A stretch of 64,000 bases of DNA from Anisodus tanguticus (lineage: Eukaryota > Streptophyta > Magnoliopsida > Solanales > Solanaceae), in NCBI GenBank assembly GCA_034509755.1, contig CM067549.1, positions 48,323,052-48,387,051 on the forward strand, written 5' to 3'. Below are positions 11,767 through 23,529 of the stretch, in pieces; the stretch's first letter is position 1, and each line of letters opens with the position of its first letter. The notes below the pieces were generated by a model. The model did not search any database. It was given only the letters and a program-made list of their open reading frames with translations, and had not been told where the DNA came from. The position numbers were made by a program, and so were the translations under genes.

Positions 11767-12098
11767 AGGCCGCGGCGGTGGTCGTGGCGACAAGGGCCGC
11801 GGTAAGGGAGATAGAGGCCAGCAGTCCAGCACACACCCCCAGCAGCCCAGTTTCTCGCCTCACTATCAGAATCCAGAGGCCCAGTTTCAGGCCCAACACT
11901 GGGCCTCATACCCAGCAGCTCAGTTCCAGGGCTACCAGCCGGGTCTTTGGGCCCAGACCCAGCCATCTGTTCGCCTCCATTTCAGAATCACCAGGCCCAC
12001 ATTGCCCGAGGCCCATTCTCGCAGCAGCCCAGCAGTCTGGCCTCATCCGAATTGGGTCAGGCTTTTAGTAGTCTCAACCTACAGCAGCCCAACAAAAA

Positions 12099-15000
12099 TT
12101 GGTACATGGATACGGGGGCCACTACTCACCTCACCCGGCAGGTAATCTTCCCAAACTATTTCGTTTAAACCATCCTCAACATATAACTGTCGGAAATGGC
12201 CACCGCATTCCAATTCAAGGTTATGGTACTACTTACACTCAACCGCCCCATCTACCATTTTCTCTTAGCAATGTCCTGTATGCCCCAAGCATTATTAAGA
12301 ACCTAATTTATGTCCGTCAATTTACTCGTAATAATTCTGTCTCTGTTGACTTTGACCATTTTGGTTTTACTGTGAAGGATCTTCATACGGGGACACCTCT
12401 TATGAGATGCAATGTCATGGGGAATCTCTATCCATTCTCATCCACTTCCGTTGCCAGATCATGCTCTCTCGTTTCTCTTGCCGCTATCTGTCCGTCTACT
12501 TGGCATAATAGGCTTGGTCATTCAGGAGCTCCAGTTTTTAATTTTCTTAGAGCAAACAATTTTATTAAATGTAATAATGGAAAACTTGCCCAACACTCTG
12601 TTTCTTGCTCTTTAGGCAAACATATTCGTCTTCATTTTAAATCATCGTCAAGTATTACGTTTTTCCCGTTTGATATTATTCATGCTGATTTATGGACGTC
12701 TCCTATTTCTAGTTCACTCGGTCATAAATATTATCTTGTGTTGTTAGATGATTTTTCTCATTATATTTAGGTCTACCCACTCAAATTTAAATCAGAAGTG
12801 TTTGCCAAATTTCTTGAGTTTTGTGCTTTTATAAGAACACAGTTCGAAAAATGCATTAAATCGTTTCAGTGTGATAATAGTAGTGAATTTAACAATCCCA
12901 TGTTTCACTAATTCTGTCTTAATAATGGCATGGTTTTCCATTTTTCGTGTCCTCACACGTCTTCTCAAAATGGTAAAGCCGAACGAATCATTCGCACTAT
13001 TAATAACATAATTCGTACTCTACTGCTTCATGCCTCTCTTCCTCTGTCCTTTTGGGTCTATGCAGTCAAAATGGTAGAATATATTCTAAACATTTTACCA
13101 ACCAGCACTCTTCATAACATGACCCCTACTGAAATCTTATACGGTCGGATCCCCTCCTATGACCATCTTCGCATTTTTGCTTGCCTCTGCTACCCCAACC
13201 TTGCAGCTACCACTCCTCACAAATTGGCACCCAGAACCACTCAATGTGTCTTCCTAGGCTTCTCATCCAACCATAGGGGCTACCTGTGCTATGACTTATC
13301 TAATCGTGAGATTCACATTTCACGTCACGTCACCTTCGATGAGATAATTTTTCCCTTCGCGAATATTCAGAAATGTCGTAACTCGGATTATACCTTTCTA
13401 AATGAATCCGACACGTCTCCCGTCAAACTCCACGAGCTTGCTCGTTCTACCATTGCCACCACTGTACCGCCTATGCCAACCTCCACTGCTACTGTTACGG
13501 TCTCCCAGACCACCACCACTGCTACAATTCTAGTCTCGCCCACCCTCCACACAATGACCCCACTCCAGCTATAGTCCAACATCCCATCCCCGACGGGACC
13601 ACCATTGACCCACCCAGCACCTCAACCCTGTCACCAACTACCTCCAGTCATCGTCCCAAGTGTCAGCCTAAATGCCCAATCATCACTAAACTGATTCCCG
13701 ACATCGATCACCATCACCACTGTAACCCGATAACCACCCCCCCCCCCGACCTCGTACCCAACTGCTCTTCACCGACACCTAGTCGACTTCAACCTCACCT
13801 CCCCGATGACCCAACCACTACCAGGACCCACATCAGTCCCCACCGAACCAAACATTGTTAGCATACTATGCCCCGCCGACACCCAGATCCAGGCGAACAC
13901 CACCCCCCCACCATCAACCATCACCAACACCCATCTCCTAAACCATCGTATGGCTACCCGTGCCCAGCATGGTATTTTCAAACCCAAAGTTCATTTCAAT
14001 ATGTCCACCCAAACAGTGTCACCGATTCCCAACAACCCGAAATTAGCCAAACTAGACCTAAATTGGAATGCGGACATATGTGAGGAGTTTAATGCTTTAA
14101 CGAAACAACACACTTGGGATTTAGTTCCTCGACCGGAGGGGGTGAATGTGATCCGTTGCATGTGGCTCTTTCATCACAAATATAGAGACAATGGTGATTT
14201 AGAGATGTACAAGGCACAACTTGTGGCTAATGGCACTAAGCAGCAGGAGGGCATTGATTGTGGAGAGACATTCAGTCCGGTTGTTAAACCGGCCACCATT
14301 TGCACAGTCCTGAGCATTGCTATGGGTAAGCACTGGCCTATTCACCAGCTTGATGTTAAAAATGTGTTTTACATGGGATTTGAAAGAAATGATTTATATG
14401 CATCAACCTCCTGGTTTTGTCCATCTAGCCGCCCCTCAATATGTATGTCATCTTCTTACGCCACTGTATGGCTTGAAACAAGATCCTAGAGCATGGTATG
14501 ATCGTTTTGCTCAGTATATTTTGTAGATCGGATTTGTGTGCAGCATGTGTGATAATTCTCTATTCATTTTTCACCGAGGTAGTAGCATTGCTTATTTACT
14601 GTTGTATGTGGATGATATTGTGCTCACTGCCTCCTTTGAGTTGTTCAAAAGTTAGATTATTACACGGCTAAAATCAGAATTTTCTATGACTGACTTGGGG
14701 AAGTTGAGCTATTTATTGGGTATTTCAGTGACTAGATTTGCAGATAATATGTTTCTTTCTTAGCGTAACTATGCAGAGGAGATTGTGTACAGGGCTAAAA
14801 TGGCTAATTGCAAGATCATGGCTACTCCAGTTGATTCTAAATCAAAGCTCAGTGCTTTGGATGGTAATTCGGTGTCAGATCCCACTCTCTACAGGAGTCT
14901 TGCAGGTGCACTACAGTACTTCACTTTCACCAGGCCAGACATTGATTATGTCGTTCAGCCGGTATGTTTGTCTATGCATGCCCCAAGGGAGCCTCACTTT

Positions 15001-15564
15001 ACTGCCCTCAAACGTATCATTCGATATGTTAAGGACACACTTGACTATGGTTTGCACCTATACCCGTCCTCCCCGACCAGGTTGTTAGCATATACAAACG
15101 CTGATTAGGCAGGTTATCCGGACACGCGACGTTCTACCTCACGCTACTGTGTGTTCTTAGGGGATAATCTTAATTCATACTCTGCCAAGAGGCAACCCAC
15201 ACTATCCCTGACTAGTACAGAAGTAGAATATAGAGGCGTTGTTAATGTTGTTGCTGAGATCTGTTGGCTTAGAAACCTACTATTGGAGCTTCAGTGTATG
15301 TTACGTACGGCTTCTTTAGTTTATTGTGATAATATATCTGTTGTATACATGTCTCATAACCCGGTTCAGCATCAACGAACCAAGCATATTGAGATGGATA
15401 TCCACTTTGTTCGTGAGAAGGTTGCTCTTGGTCATATCAGGGTATTGCATATGCCTTATTCCTATCAGTATGCAGACATATTCACGAAGGGCTTCCTAGA
15501 CAACTATTTCTTGACTTCAGATCCAGTCTTAGCGTCCGGCATCCTCCCGCTCCAACTGAGGGGG
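12099..15564 (+). pseudogene. copia B pol (protease, integrase, RT, RNase H)
   Basis: Protease motif MDTGATTHLT is near 12107. Integrase shows the HNRLGH...C..C zinc region (about 12500-12610), IIHADLWTSP, a damaged FQCDN(S)SEF near 12868, and SCPHTSSQNGKAER (about 12948). RT begins near NWNADICEEFNAL (about 14062) with YVDD at 14605-14616. RNase H carries PDTRRSTS, LVYCDN and TKHIEMDIHFVREKV. Frameshifts (near 12145, 13574, 14390, 14530) and stops (12767-12769, near 12908, 14654, 14761, 15106) make it inactive. The proline-rich spacer between integrase and RT (13430-13990) is typical of these elements. Confidence 0.85.
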
Positions 15565-15735
15565 TGTATTAGCACATGTGTAAAATAGGAATAGAGAGTA
15601 CATATTTACCATATTTTGTATTATGTAATTATGGTAGGATTAGGATTCTTGTCATAGAAGGATTCAATATTGTACCCCTATAAAAATTTGTATTAATGAG
15701 AAAGGCTTCCCAAAGGAGATTAATGCAATCTTACA
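15565..15735 (+). repeat. 3' LTR of copia B
   Basis: It follows the purine tract CTGAGGGGG and matches the 5' LTR at 10674 over its length, ending CTTACA. Confidence 0.85.
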
Positions 15736-16122
15736 TTTTGAAGTATGGCATGGTCCGAATGAACACATGATAATGTGTTCATATTAGACATTTTCTATTC
15801 ATAATATTGAATTTATTTTGAATGTGTTCTCAAGCGCACATTATGTGAACAAGTTAACGACTTAAAATATGTCATCTCTTTCAATTATACACATTAGTAT
15901 CTAAAACTCATAAAACCACATACATGTTTCAATTGATGTTGATATATTTAATTAGAGGACAATTTTATGTGATTAATTTATTTACGTAATGAGTGGTTGT
16001 GACACTTTTTCAATATATGAGTTGGAGTTATCATGTATTCAATGTTTTATTGAAATACGTCATAATTCGAGCGTCTAAATAAAATTTACTTACCAATTTA
16101 AGGAATCATCGATTTATATAGC

Positions 16123-16700
16123 CATATTTGGTTTTATAAACTAGCTAAACCTTACTTGGGCGTCTTATTTATTGGATGTCATGCTTGACATGAATCACTT
16201 TATGTATTGACGTAGTTTTGTCAATAATTTGGGTGAATTGTACAAATAAGTTGATTTTGTGCCACTATTTAAGTTTTGACATTATTTAAATAAATTTTGC
16301 AAAATAGTTTATTGGTCAGAACTCGAAGTTTGCCGGTCAGAACTTGCTACAAGTCATGTTCTTCCTTTTGATTAGTCTACTCATTCACACAATAATATTT
16401 GTGTTAGAGAAATTTATTCAATATGTATAAATAATTTATTCAGAATTTAGTAAATAAAAGGGATTGTGATTCATAATTCATAAAATTAAAATATTGGATC
16501 CACATCTGATGATATATGGAGTTTACTTCCATGCTTTTAATCAGAGGAAATAAAATCTCTTGGTCTCTTACAATTTCAATAGAATAAAAATAATTTTTTC
16601 AGATTTTTTATGTGTTTTTTTCAAATCTCTTGGGTGTAAAAAATGAAAATCTTTTGTAAAAGTGTCATAAAATTTAAAAAAATGGTAAAGGGCTAAATAA
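16123..16700. other. AT-rich intergenic stretch
   Basis: No ORF, RNA gene or clear repeat is seen here on either strand. Confidence 0.4.
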
Positions 16701-16890
16701 TCATTTCTCCTACATTTGATCTAATTCTTTTTGTTGCAGTATTATCAGCTCATAAATTCCTCGCTAGAATTGCTCCTAATATATTGTATAGTGATGTAAA
16801 TCCTCCAAAGGAATGAAATTTAGTAACACTCATTCCTTTAAAGATAAAGACAACATTGGAAGCAAAATAAAGGAGTCCATTGCAGTATGA
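16701..16890 (+). repeat. duplicated piece of the ATPase gene 3' flank
   Basis: Read on the plus strand, words such as ATCTAATTCTTTTTGTTGCAG, ATTCCTCGCTA, AGTGATGTAAATCCTCC and GGAATGAAATTTAGTAA match, in order, the reverse complement of 3170-3360, just downstream of the ATPase stop codon. The copy therefore lies inverted relative to the gene and carries no coding exon. Confidence 0.75.
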
Positions 16891-17750
16891 GCGCTTGTAA
16901 CTTCATCATGTTATGAAAATGGAACTTGAGTTGTTTAATTCTCAAATATATAGCTTATGAAGTGAGAATTATTCGAGACCCTATGAAAGAGACTACAACT
17001 TGAACACTCAATCAATGCGGAATTTTGGTTGGAAGCTCTCGTGGGATCAATAATGAATTTGTTAAGCTTAGATAAAAATTCAAGACTGGATTTTTGGAGA
17101 CACCCTGCGTTATTTTCGAAATGATTTATAAAGGTGTGTGCAAACTAACCCGAACACCACAGTTATAAAAAAAGATTTTTATAGAGTGGCCATTTGTATA
17201 AAAGTATACTTTTATAACGATGTATATTAATTATCCTTATTGTTAAAATATTGTTATAAAAAAATAAAATATAACATAAAAGATCGATTTTAATAAAAAC
17301 TTATTATGAAATTATACGGTTATATTAAGATCTGTCCGTATATAAAAATATACTAAAAGACGAACACATAGTTGTATCTATCACTTGGGATAGACACAAA
17401 AAAAAAATCCTCAATTTTAATTACATCATGGCAAAGGAAAATTGATAATTGAAACGTATCAAATTGGCATGCTAAATTTCTGATCGTCCAATTCTATCGA
17501 TGACCCGTACATCTTTATTTCTTTCTATGAATTTGATAGAAGCCCTTAACAAATTTTCATGTAAATAAGAGTTAGGGTTCTACCACTATATAATTATTGT
17601 GACTTTTCATTAAATTCTATTACTTTTTATTGTTTGTTCTTTTACTTTGTTGAATAGTCAATAGTAAATTATACCTAACATCATTATAAAAAGGAAAGAA
17701 TATTAATTTCACTAGTAGTTATGCCATATCTCATAAATTGATATAGTATC
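16891..17750 (+). promoter_or_regulatory. distal upstream region of the intact defensin-like gene
   Basis: The last 180 bp (GTGACTTTTCATTAAATTCTAT, TTGTTTGTTCTTTTA, AAGGAAAGA, AGTTATGCC) align with the sequence upstream of the defensin-like copy at 34464. This shows that it is the promoter side of the gene at 22417, now pushed 4.5 kb away by copia C. The part before about 17580 shows nothing recognisable. Confidence 0.6.
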
Positions 17751-17911
17751 TGTTAATGTGTATACCGTGTACAACTAAATATAGTCCATATATTTAGTAA
17801 TATTTAGTGTTGTATAATTATGACAGATATAGGATCTCTGTTGTATTAGAATTTCACATTGTACACACTAATGAGAAAGACACCCCAAAGAGAGATTAAT
17901 ACAATCTTACA
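17751..17911 (+). repeat. 5' LTR of copia C
   Basis: TGTTAATGTGTATACC to ATCTTACA; the primer site TGGTATCAG starts at 17912. Confidence 0.85.
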
Positions 17912-18524
17912 TGGTATCAGAAGCCAAAACCTAAAACCCTTTTTTCTACCCGCACCCCCCCTCGGTTTAATCAAACCGCCGGCTACTTCTTTTTCTGAAG
18001 AAACAGTTTTATGTCTGCCTCCCATTCTCGAAAGAAACAATTGTTTCTGCCTCACATTCTCAAAAGAAACAATTATATACCAAAACTTTTTTTTGCTTTT
18101 TTTTCTCTTCATTACCCAAGAACCGACATAGTTGGCTTCCTTTTCAAATAAATTATCAGGAACCAAAAGTCTTTGTCTGTATCTTTATTCATTGACCCGA
18201 AATGTTTTTGTCCGTTTGTTTCTACTTTTTGTCTTCTCGTGTCAGAAGCACATAACCCTTGTCTGATGTTTGTTTTCTTTTTCCTTCACCCGAGAATTAT
18301 CAGCAATTTTTTCCTTTATCCGAGAACAAAATAAATGGCTTCCTTGACTCCTAGTTCTGGATTTTAATTTTGGGCCCAGCCTAATAGTCTGCTCCAGATC
18401 GGTTGATGGGCCACAACCATCCGACCCTATTTTATGGAGCCCATCAGTCCGCTCCAGGCCTTCCCCAATGCAATTTGGGCCAGACATTAGTCACATTAAC
18501 TCATCGGTAGCCTGATAATGCGTA

Positions 18525-21500
18525 GTATATGGATACGGGCGCCACTTCTCACCTCACCAACAACTCTGGTAATCTTCCTCAACTATGAAATTTAAATACT
18601 CCACAATCTATTATGGTTGGAAGTGGTCATCGTATAGCGATTCAAGGGTTTGGCCACACACTAACCCCATCACCGCATCCCCACTTCTCCCTATATAACG
18701 TCCTCTATGACTCAAATATTATCAAGAACCTAATCTCTGTTAGAAAATTTGCCACGGATAATTCCATATCAATTAATTTTGACTCGTTTGGGTTTTCTGT
18801 AATGGACCTACGTATCAGAAAACTCCTTACGAGATGTAATAGTGAGGGTGACCTCTATCATTTTCTATCCACGCCCGCTGCTAGTGTCACCCCTCCCACA
18901 TCTCTAACTGCCCATGTCTCTCCTTCCACCGCTTTAGCAACAATCTCTCTGTCAATCTGACACAATAGACTTGGACACTCAAGATCCCCTGTGTTTAATT
19001 TTCTTTGAACCAATAATTTAATTCGTTGCAATAATGGAAAACTTTCCCAATAGTGCTTTTCTTGTCCTTTAGGCAAACATGTTCACCTTCCGTTTCGGTC
19101 GTCTTCAAGTGTTACGTTTTCTCCCTTTGACATCATTCATGCAGATTTATGGACATCTCTCATCACTAGCTCATCGAGTCATAAGTTTTATCTAGTTTTA
19201 TTAGATGATTTTTCTCACTTTATTTGGGTTTACCCACTTAAATCTAAGTGTAAGGTTTTTGCCAGATTTCTTGAATTTCGTGTCTATATCAAAACACAAT
19301 TTGAAAAAGCCATAAAAGCATTTCAATGTGATAATAGACGTGAATTTAATAATCCCTCCTTTCAAAAAATTTAAACTGATAATGGCATGGTTTTTCATTT
19401 TTCCTGTCCCCACACCTCCCTCCAAAATGGCAAAGCCGAACGAATCATTCGCACCATAAATAACATAGTTCATACTATTCTCTTCCATATTTCTCTCCCA
19501 CCCTCCTTTTGGGTGTATGATGTCAAAATGGCCGAATATATTATTAAGATTTTGCCTACCCACACCCTTCAAAATCGGACACCCACCGAAATACTATTTC
19601 GTCGAATCCCTCGTATGATCATCTATGAATTTTTTGCTGCCTCTGTTATCCAAATATATCCTCCACAGCCCCTCATAAACTGGCATCTCGCACTACCCCA
19701 TGTGTCTTCTTGAGTTTCCCGTCCAATCGTAGGGGATATCTTTGTTATGACTTGTCTTCCCGTAAAATCATCGTATCTCGTCATGTCACGTTTAATGACG
19801 CAATCTTTCCATTTGCAAACATTCAAAATTTCTGAAACACATATTACAATTTTCTAGATGAGTCTGAAATGTCCCACATGGTCAGCAACTTACTCTGTCA
19901 TGACACTACAGTTCCGTCACGGCCTACTGCCACTGCTGTGTCACCATCACAGGTTGTCGCCGACATCTCTGCCCAGTCCCCCTTCATTTCACCGACAGCC
20001 CTCTACCCTAGCACTGTATCCCCTACACTCTGGCCGACTAACCCGACACACGGCAACCGATCCGACCAACCCCAGTCACCATTGATTACCACCTCCGAGG
20101 TCGGCAATCGACTAGATCTGTCTCTGTCGCATCCCGCCACAGTTCCTCCCAGCCACCGGCACCTGCAACCAAATACCAACGTGTCTCCACCACCCAACGC
20201 TGTCATTCCAGAAACCTCACCCATCCCCGCAACAGTTCCTATTTTCGGCACCCCTCACCGTCACTGTACTCAGACCCAGAACAACACCCCATCACCGTCA
20301 TCAGAAGATATGTCCAAATTTTTTTCCCTCCAAACCCTGCTCAGTCACCTAACACCACCAGGCATCCTCCCGAACCCGTTGCCCAAATCTAGATCCCACC
20401 CGACGCCGTCACTACATCCCTACCCCTGGCCCGACTCCCCATAATGTTTCACAACCCACCCCTGTCCCCACACACCGTATGGAAATCGGTACACAATATG
20501 GTATTTTCAAACCCAAAGTCCATTTTAACCTATCAACACAAATCATCTCCCCAATTCCCAAAAGCTCAAAATTAGTCAAACAAGACCCCAATTGGAATGC
20601 GGCCATGCGTGAGGAATTTAATGCTTTAACGAAACATCACACTTAGGATTTGGATTCTAGACCGGAGGGGGTGAATGTGATCCGATGCATGTGGCTTTTT
20701 CATCACAAATACGAGACAATGGTTATTTATAAAGATATAAGGCGAGAATTGTGCCTAATGACACAAATCAGCATGAGGGTATTGATTGTGGTGAGACATT
20801 CAGTCCGGTTGTTAAACCGGCTACTATTTGCACAATTCTGAGTATTGCTATGGGTAAGCATTGGCCAATTCATCAGCTTGATGTGAAAAATACGTTTCTA
20901 CATGGGGATCTGAAAGAAACTATTTATATGCACCAGCCGCCTGGTTTTGTCCATCCAGCAGCCCCTCAGTATGTATGCCATCTTCGTAAGTCACTTTATG
21001 GTTTAAAACAGGCCCCTCGAGCGTAGTATGATCGCTTTGCACAGTACATTATGCAAATTGGGTTCGTATGCAACAAATGTGATAATTCTTTTCATTGAGG
21101 TAGTAGCATTGTTTATTTATTGTTTTATGCGGATGACATTGTGCTTACTGCCTCATCAGATTTGTTGAAAAATGAGATCATTGTATTGCTTAAAACTGAA
21201 TTTGCTATGACTGACTCGGGGAAGTTGAGCTATTTTTTGGGGATATCAGTGACTCGTTCTGCCGATACTATATTTTTGTGTCAGCGTAAGTATGCAGAGG
21301 AGATAGTGTACAGAGCTAAAATGGCAAACTGTAAGATCATGTCCACTTCGGTTGACTCTAAATCAAAGCTTAGTGTTGTTGATAGTGATCCAGTGGCCGA
21401 TCCCACTCTCTACAGGAGCATTACAATATCTTACTTTCACCAGGCCTGACATTTCTTATGTCGTTCAGCAGGTGTGCTTATTCATGCATGCCCCAAAGGA

Positions 21501-22074
21501 GCCTAATTTTACTGCCATTAAGCGTATCATTCAATATGTTAAGTGCACACTTGATTATGGGTTACACTTATACCCCTTAGCACCTATCAGATTGTTATCA
21601 TATACGGATGTTGATTGGGCAGGTTGTCCGGACACGCGACGCTCCACCTCCGGCTACCGTGTGTTCTTAGGGGATAACCTCATTTCAAGGTCTGCCAAGA
21701 GGCAAGCCACCTTATCCCGTTCGAGTGCAGAAGTAGAGTATAGAGGCGTTACAAATGTTATTGCTGAGATATGTTGGCTTCGAAACCTTCTTTTGGAGCT
21801 TCAGTGTCCCTTGCGTAAGGCGTCTTTGGTTTACTATGATAACATATCCGCTATATATTTATCTCATAATCCGGTTCAGCATCAGCGAACTAAGCACATT
21901 GAGATGGATATACATTTTGTTAGTGAGAAGGTTGCTCTCGCTCATGTTAGGTGTTGCATGTGCCTTCTTCGTATCAGTATATGAATATCTTCACGAAAGG
22001 TCTTCCTAGACAACTATTCCTCGACTTCAGATCCAGTCTTAACGTCCGACCTCCTCTCGCTTCGACTGAGGAGG
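18525..22074 (+). pseudogene. copia C pol
   Basis: Protease MDTGATSHLT sits near 18530. Integrase spans about 18600-19830 with HNRLGH, IIHADLWTS, FQCDN and CPHTSLQNGKAER. A long Pro/Ser/Thr-rich spacer runs from 19860 to 20480. RT follows to about 21450, where the catalytic YVDD box reads YADD (21126-21137), and RNase H ends near 22020. Stops and frameshifts are frequent (for example 18958, 19372, 20644, 21026, 21448). It is inactive; the Val-to-Ala change in the catalytic box is one of many lesions. Confidence 0.85.
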
Positions 22075-22252
22075 TGTATTAACGTATATAACGTGTACAA
22101 CTAAATATAGTTCATATATTTAGTAATATTTAGTGTTGTATAATTATGGCAGATATAGGATACCTATTGTATTAGAATTTTACATTGTACACATTATATA
22201 TATTTGTATTAATGAGAAACACTCCTCAATCGGAGATTAGTACAATCTTACC
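22075..22252 (+). repeat. 3' LTR of copia C
   Basis: It begins TGTATTAACG after the purine tract GAGGAGG and ends CTTACC, matching the 5' LTR. Because it points toward the defensin-like gene, an LTR effect on that gene's promoter is possible (inference). Confidence 0.85.
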
Positions 22253-22257
22253 GTATC

Positions 22258-22416
22258 CATCACATTATCACACTCTTTAATTCAGTTTCAGGATTATAAT
22301 AATCTTTGACACCTCTCTCCCTATATATATATATATATAGAGAGAGAGAGAATGATGGCAAGGTAGTTCACAACGATCTCTCAAAAACACAAGCATAATT
22401 AATCAAATATATATAA
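22258..22416 (+). promoter_or_regulatory. proximal promoter and leader of the intact defensin-like gene
   Basis: A (TA)n run followed by (GA)n at 22320-22351 probably contains the TATA box. The leader holds a four-codon upstream ORF, ATG GCA AGG TAG (22355-22366), in a block shared with the other family copies. The sequence CACACTCTTTAATTCA aligns with the corresponding place before 34464. Confidence 0.55.
22320..22351. repeat. compound (TA)n(GA)n microsatellite
   Basis: About nine TA units pass directly into GA units in the core promoter of the defensin-like gene. Copy number is likely to vary between individuals. Confidence 0.85.
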
Positions 22417-23002
22417 ATGGCAAAAATTTCAGTCCACTATTGTCTTCTCCTTGTCATGATCATGTATCTGTCGGGTTAGTGCATTAAGCCTCTCTCATTT
22501 TATTTTAAAATTATTTCTCCCTCCGTTTTAAAAAATTTGTATTAGTTACTATTTAGACAGTCAAAGTATATTTTCATTGACCATATTTTTTTCAAATGTC
22601 ATGTAAATATCATGAATTGTTAACTATTGTGACTTATAGTACTTTTAAATATTAATTTTATTTCAAAAAAATTGAAAATTCTATATCCAAATTCACACCA
22701 AGCATTAGTTAGTTTGACCATTATACTCCGAATCAAGCTAAATATTTTGAAACAGACGGAGTTTTTGTTTACGTTTATCTATTTTATTATTAATAATAAA
22801 TGTATTTTTTATTGTTGTAGTCCTCAACCCGACGATCGCCCAAAAGAAATGCACTGCTGAAATTAAGAGTGTACAGTGCAACGTAAACGATACTTGCGTG
22901 CCTTCATGCGAGGATATATACAAAGATAAATTATTTTGGGCATCTTGTATGCAGAGCTCGGCTTCTCCTACTCCTGTTTGTGTTTGTCAATTTCACTGTT
23001 AA
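22417..23002 (+). CDS. defensin-like secreted cysteine-rich peptide (copy b, intact)
   Basis: Two exons, 22417-22474 and 22821-23002, joined across a GT/AG intron with phase 1, give 79 residues. Residues 1 to about 27 form a hydrophobic signal peptide ending NPTIAQ. The mature part of about 52 residues has eight cysteines at 30, 39, 45, 49, 62, 73, 75 and 79. The spacing C-x8-C-x5-C-x3-C-x12-C-x10-C-x-C-x3-C contains the CxxxC and CxC signature of plant CS-alpha-beta defensin-like peptides. It would be secreted; such peptides act in defence or in cell signalling, and which applies cannot be told here. The splice arrangement (one intron just after the signal peptide) is usual for the family. 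Copia C lies just upstream and copia D begins about 20 bp after the stop. Confidence 0.88.
22517..22761. mobile_element. Stowaway-type MITE in the defensin-like intron
   Basis: CTCCCTCCGTTTTAAAA at the left and TTTTGAAACAGACGGAG at the right are inverted repeats of the standard Stowaway/Mariner MITE type. It fills most of the 346-bp intron of the gene at 22417. The other family copies lack it at this place. Confidence 0.8.
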
Positions 23003-23022
23003 AGATTTCTTTGAAGTGATGA

Positions 23023-23193
23023 TGATTATTAGTGAATATTAGTATAATTTTTTTTGCATATTTTGTAATTATTAGTGATGTATAATTATGATAGTTATAA
23101 GATCCTAATTATAACACGACTCCACATTGTACACATTATATATATTTTTATTAATTAGAAAGACTCCCCAAGGGACATTAATACACTTCTACC
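23023..23193 (+). repeat. 5' LTR of copia D
   Basis: It shares ATTAGTGAATATTAGTATAA with the 3' LTR and is followed by the primer site TGGTATCAGAAACC. It would be the first sequence transcribed past the defensin-like stop codon. Confidence 0.8.
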
Positions 23194-23529
23194 TGGTATC
23201 AGAAACCAAAACTTCCTCCCTACCCTAAACACTAACGTCGGCAGGCAGAATTGGTCATATCACGTAAAGCCCTTCTGCAGCTTTTGACATCAGGGAATTC
23301 ATGTCCCACATGTTAACTCATAATCAGGTGTTGCTGAAATTTGTCGAGCCTGAAGGACATGAGCTGATGAAGCAAGAACCACCTGGGGTTCAAATTCATG
23401 TGCAGGTTCAGCACCCATATCATGGCAACTCCTAGTTCTCGTGCTCAGGCTTCTGCTCCATCGGTAAATCATTCTCTTGTTCATACTCATGTTCATGATT
23501 CCCGTCATGATCTTGGCTCTGCCCTATAC

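Larger units (their letters stand above)
10674..15735 (+). mobile_element. Ty1/copia retrotransposon B, complete but decayed
   Basis: Order is 5' LTR, weak primer site, gag, protease, integrase, RT, RNase H, purine tract, 3' LTR, the Ty1/copia order. Total about 5.06 kb with unusually short LTRs near 170 bp. The 5-bp word ATTTT occurs at both edges (10669-10673, 15735-15739), a likely target duplication with one-base ambiguity. By hand the two LTRs differ by about 16 substitutions and one indel, so this is an old insertion. Confidence 0.9.
10621..16122. mobile_element. older MITE (family of 7441-7880) split by copia B
   Basis: Left piece 10621-10673 (AATACATTTACAACCC, CTTATCAGTAAATTTTATTT) and right piece from 15736 to about 16122 (CTAAATAAAATTTACTTACC, TTTAAGGAATCATCGAT) are the two inverted ends of the same MITE family found in intron 2 of the ATPase gene. 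Copia B sits between them. Confidence 0.6.
17751..22252 (+). mobile_element. Ty1/copia retrotransposon C
   Basis: Two LTRs flank a damaged pol; gag is almost wholly deleted. A perfect 5-bp duplication GTATC flanks the element (17746-17750 and 22253-22257). The primer site TGGTATCAGAAGCC follows the 5' LTR. The element lies within the upstream region of the defensin-like gene starting at 22417, same strand, with its 3' LTR about 165 bp before the start codon. Confidence 0.9.
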
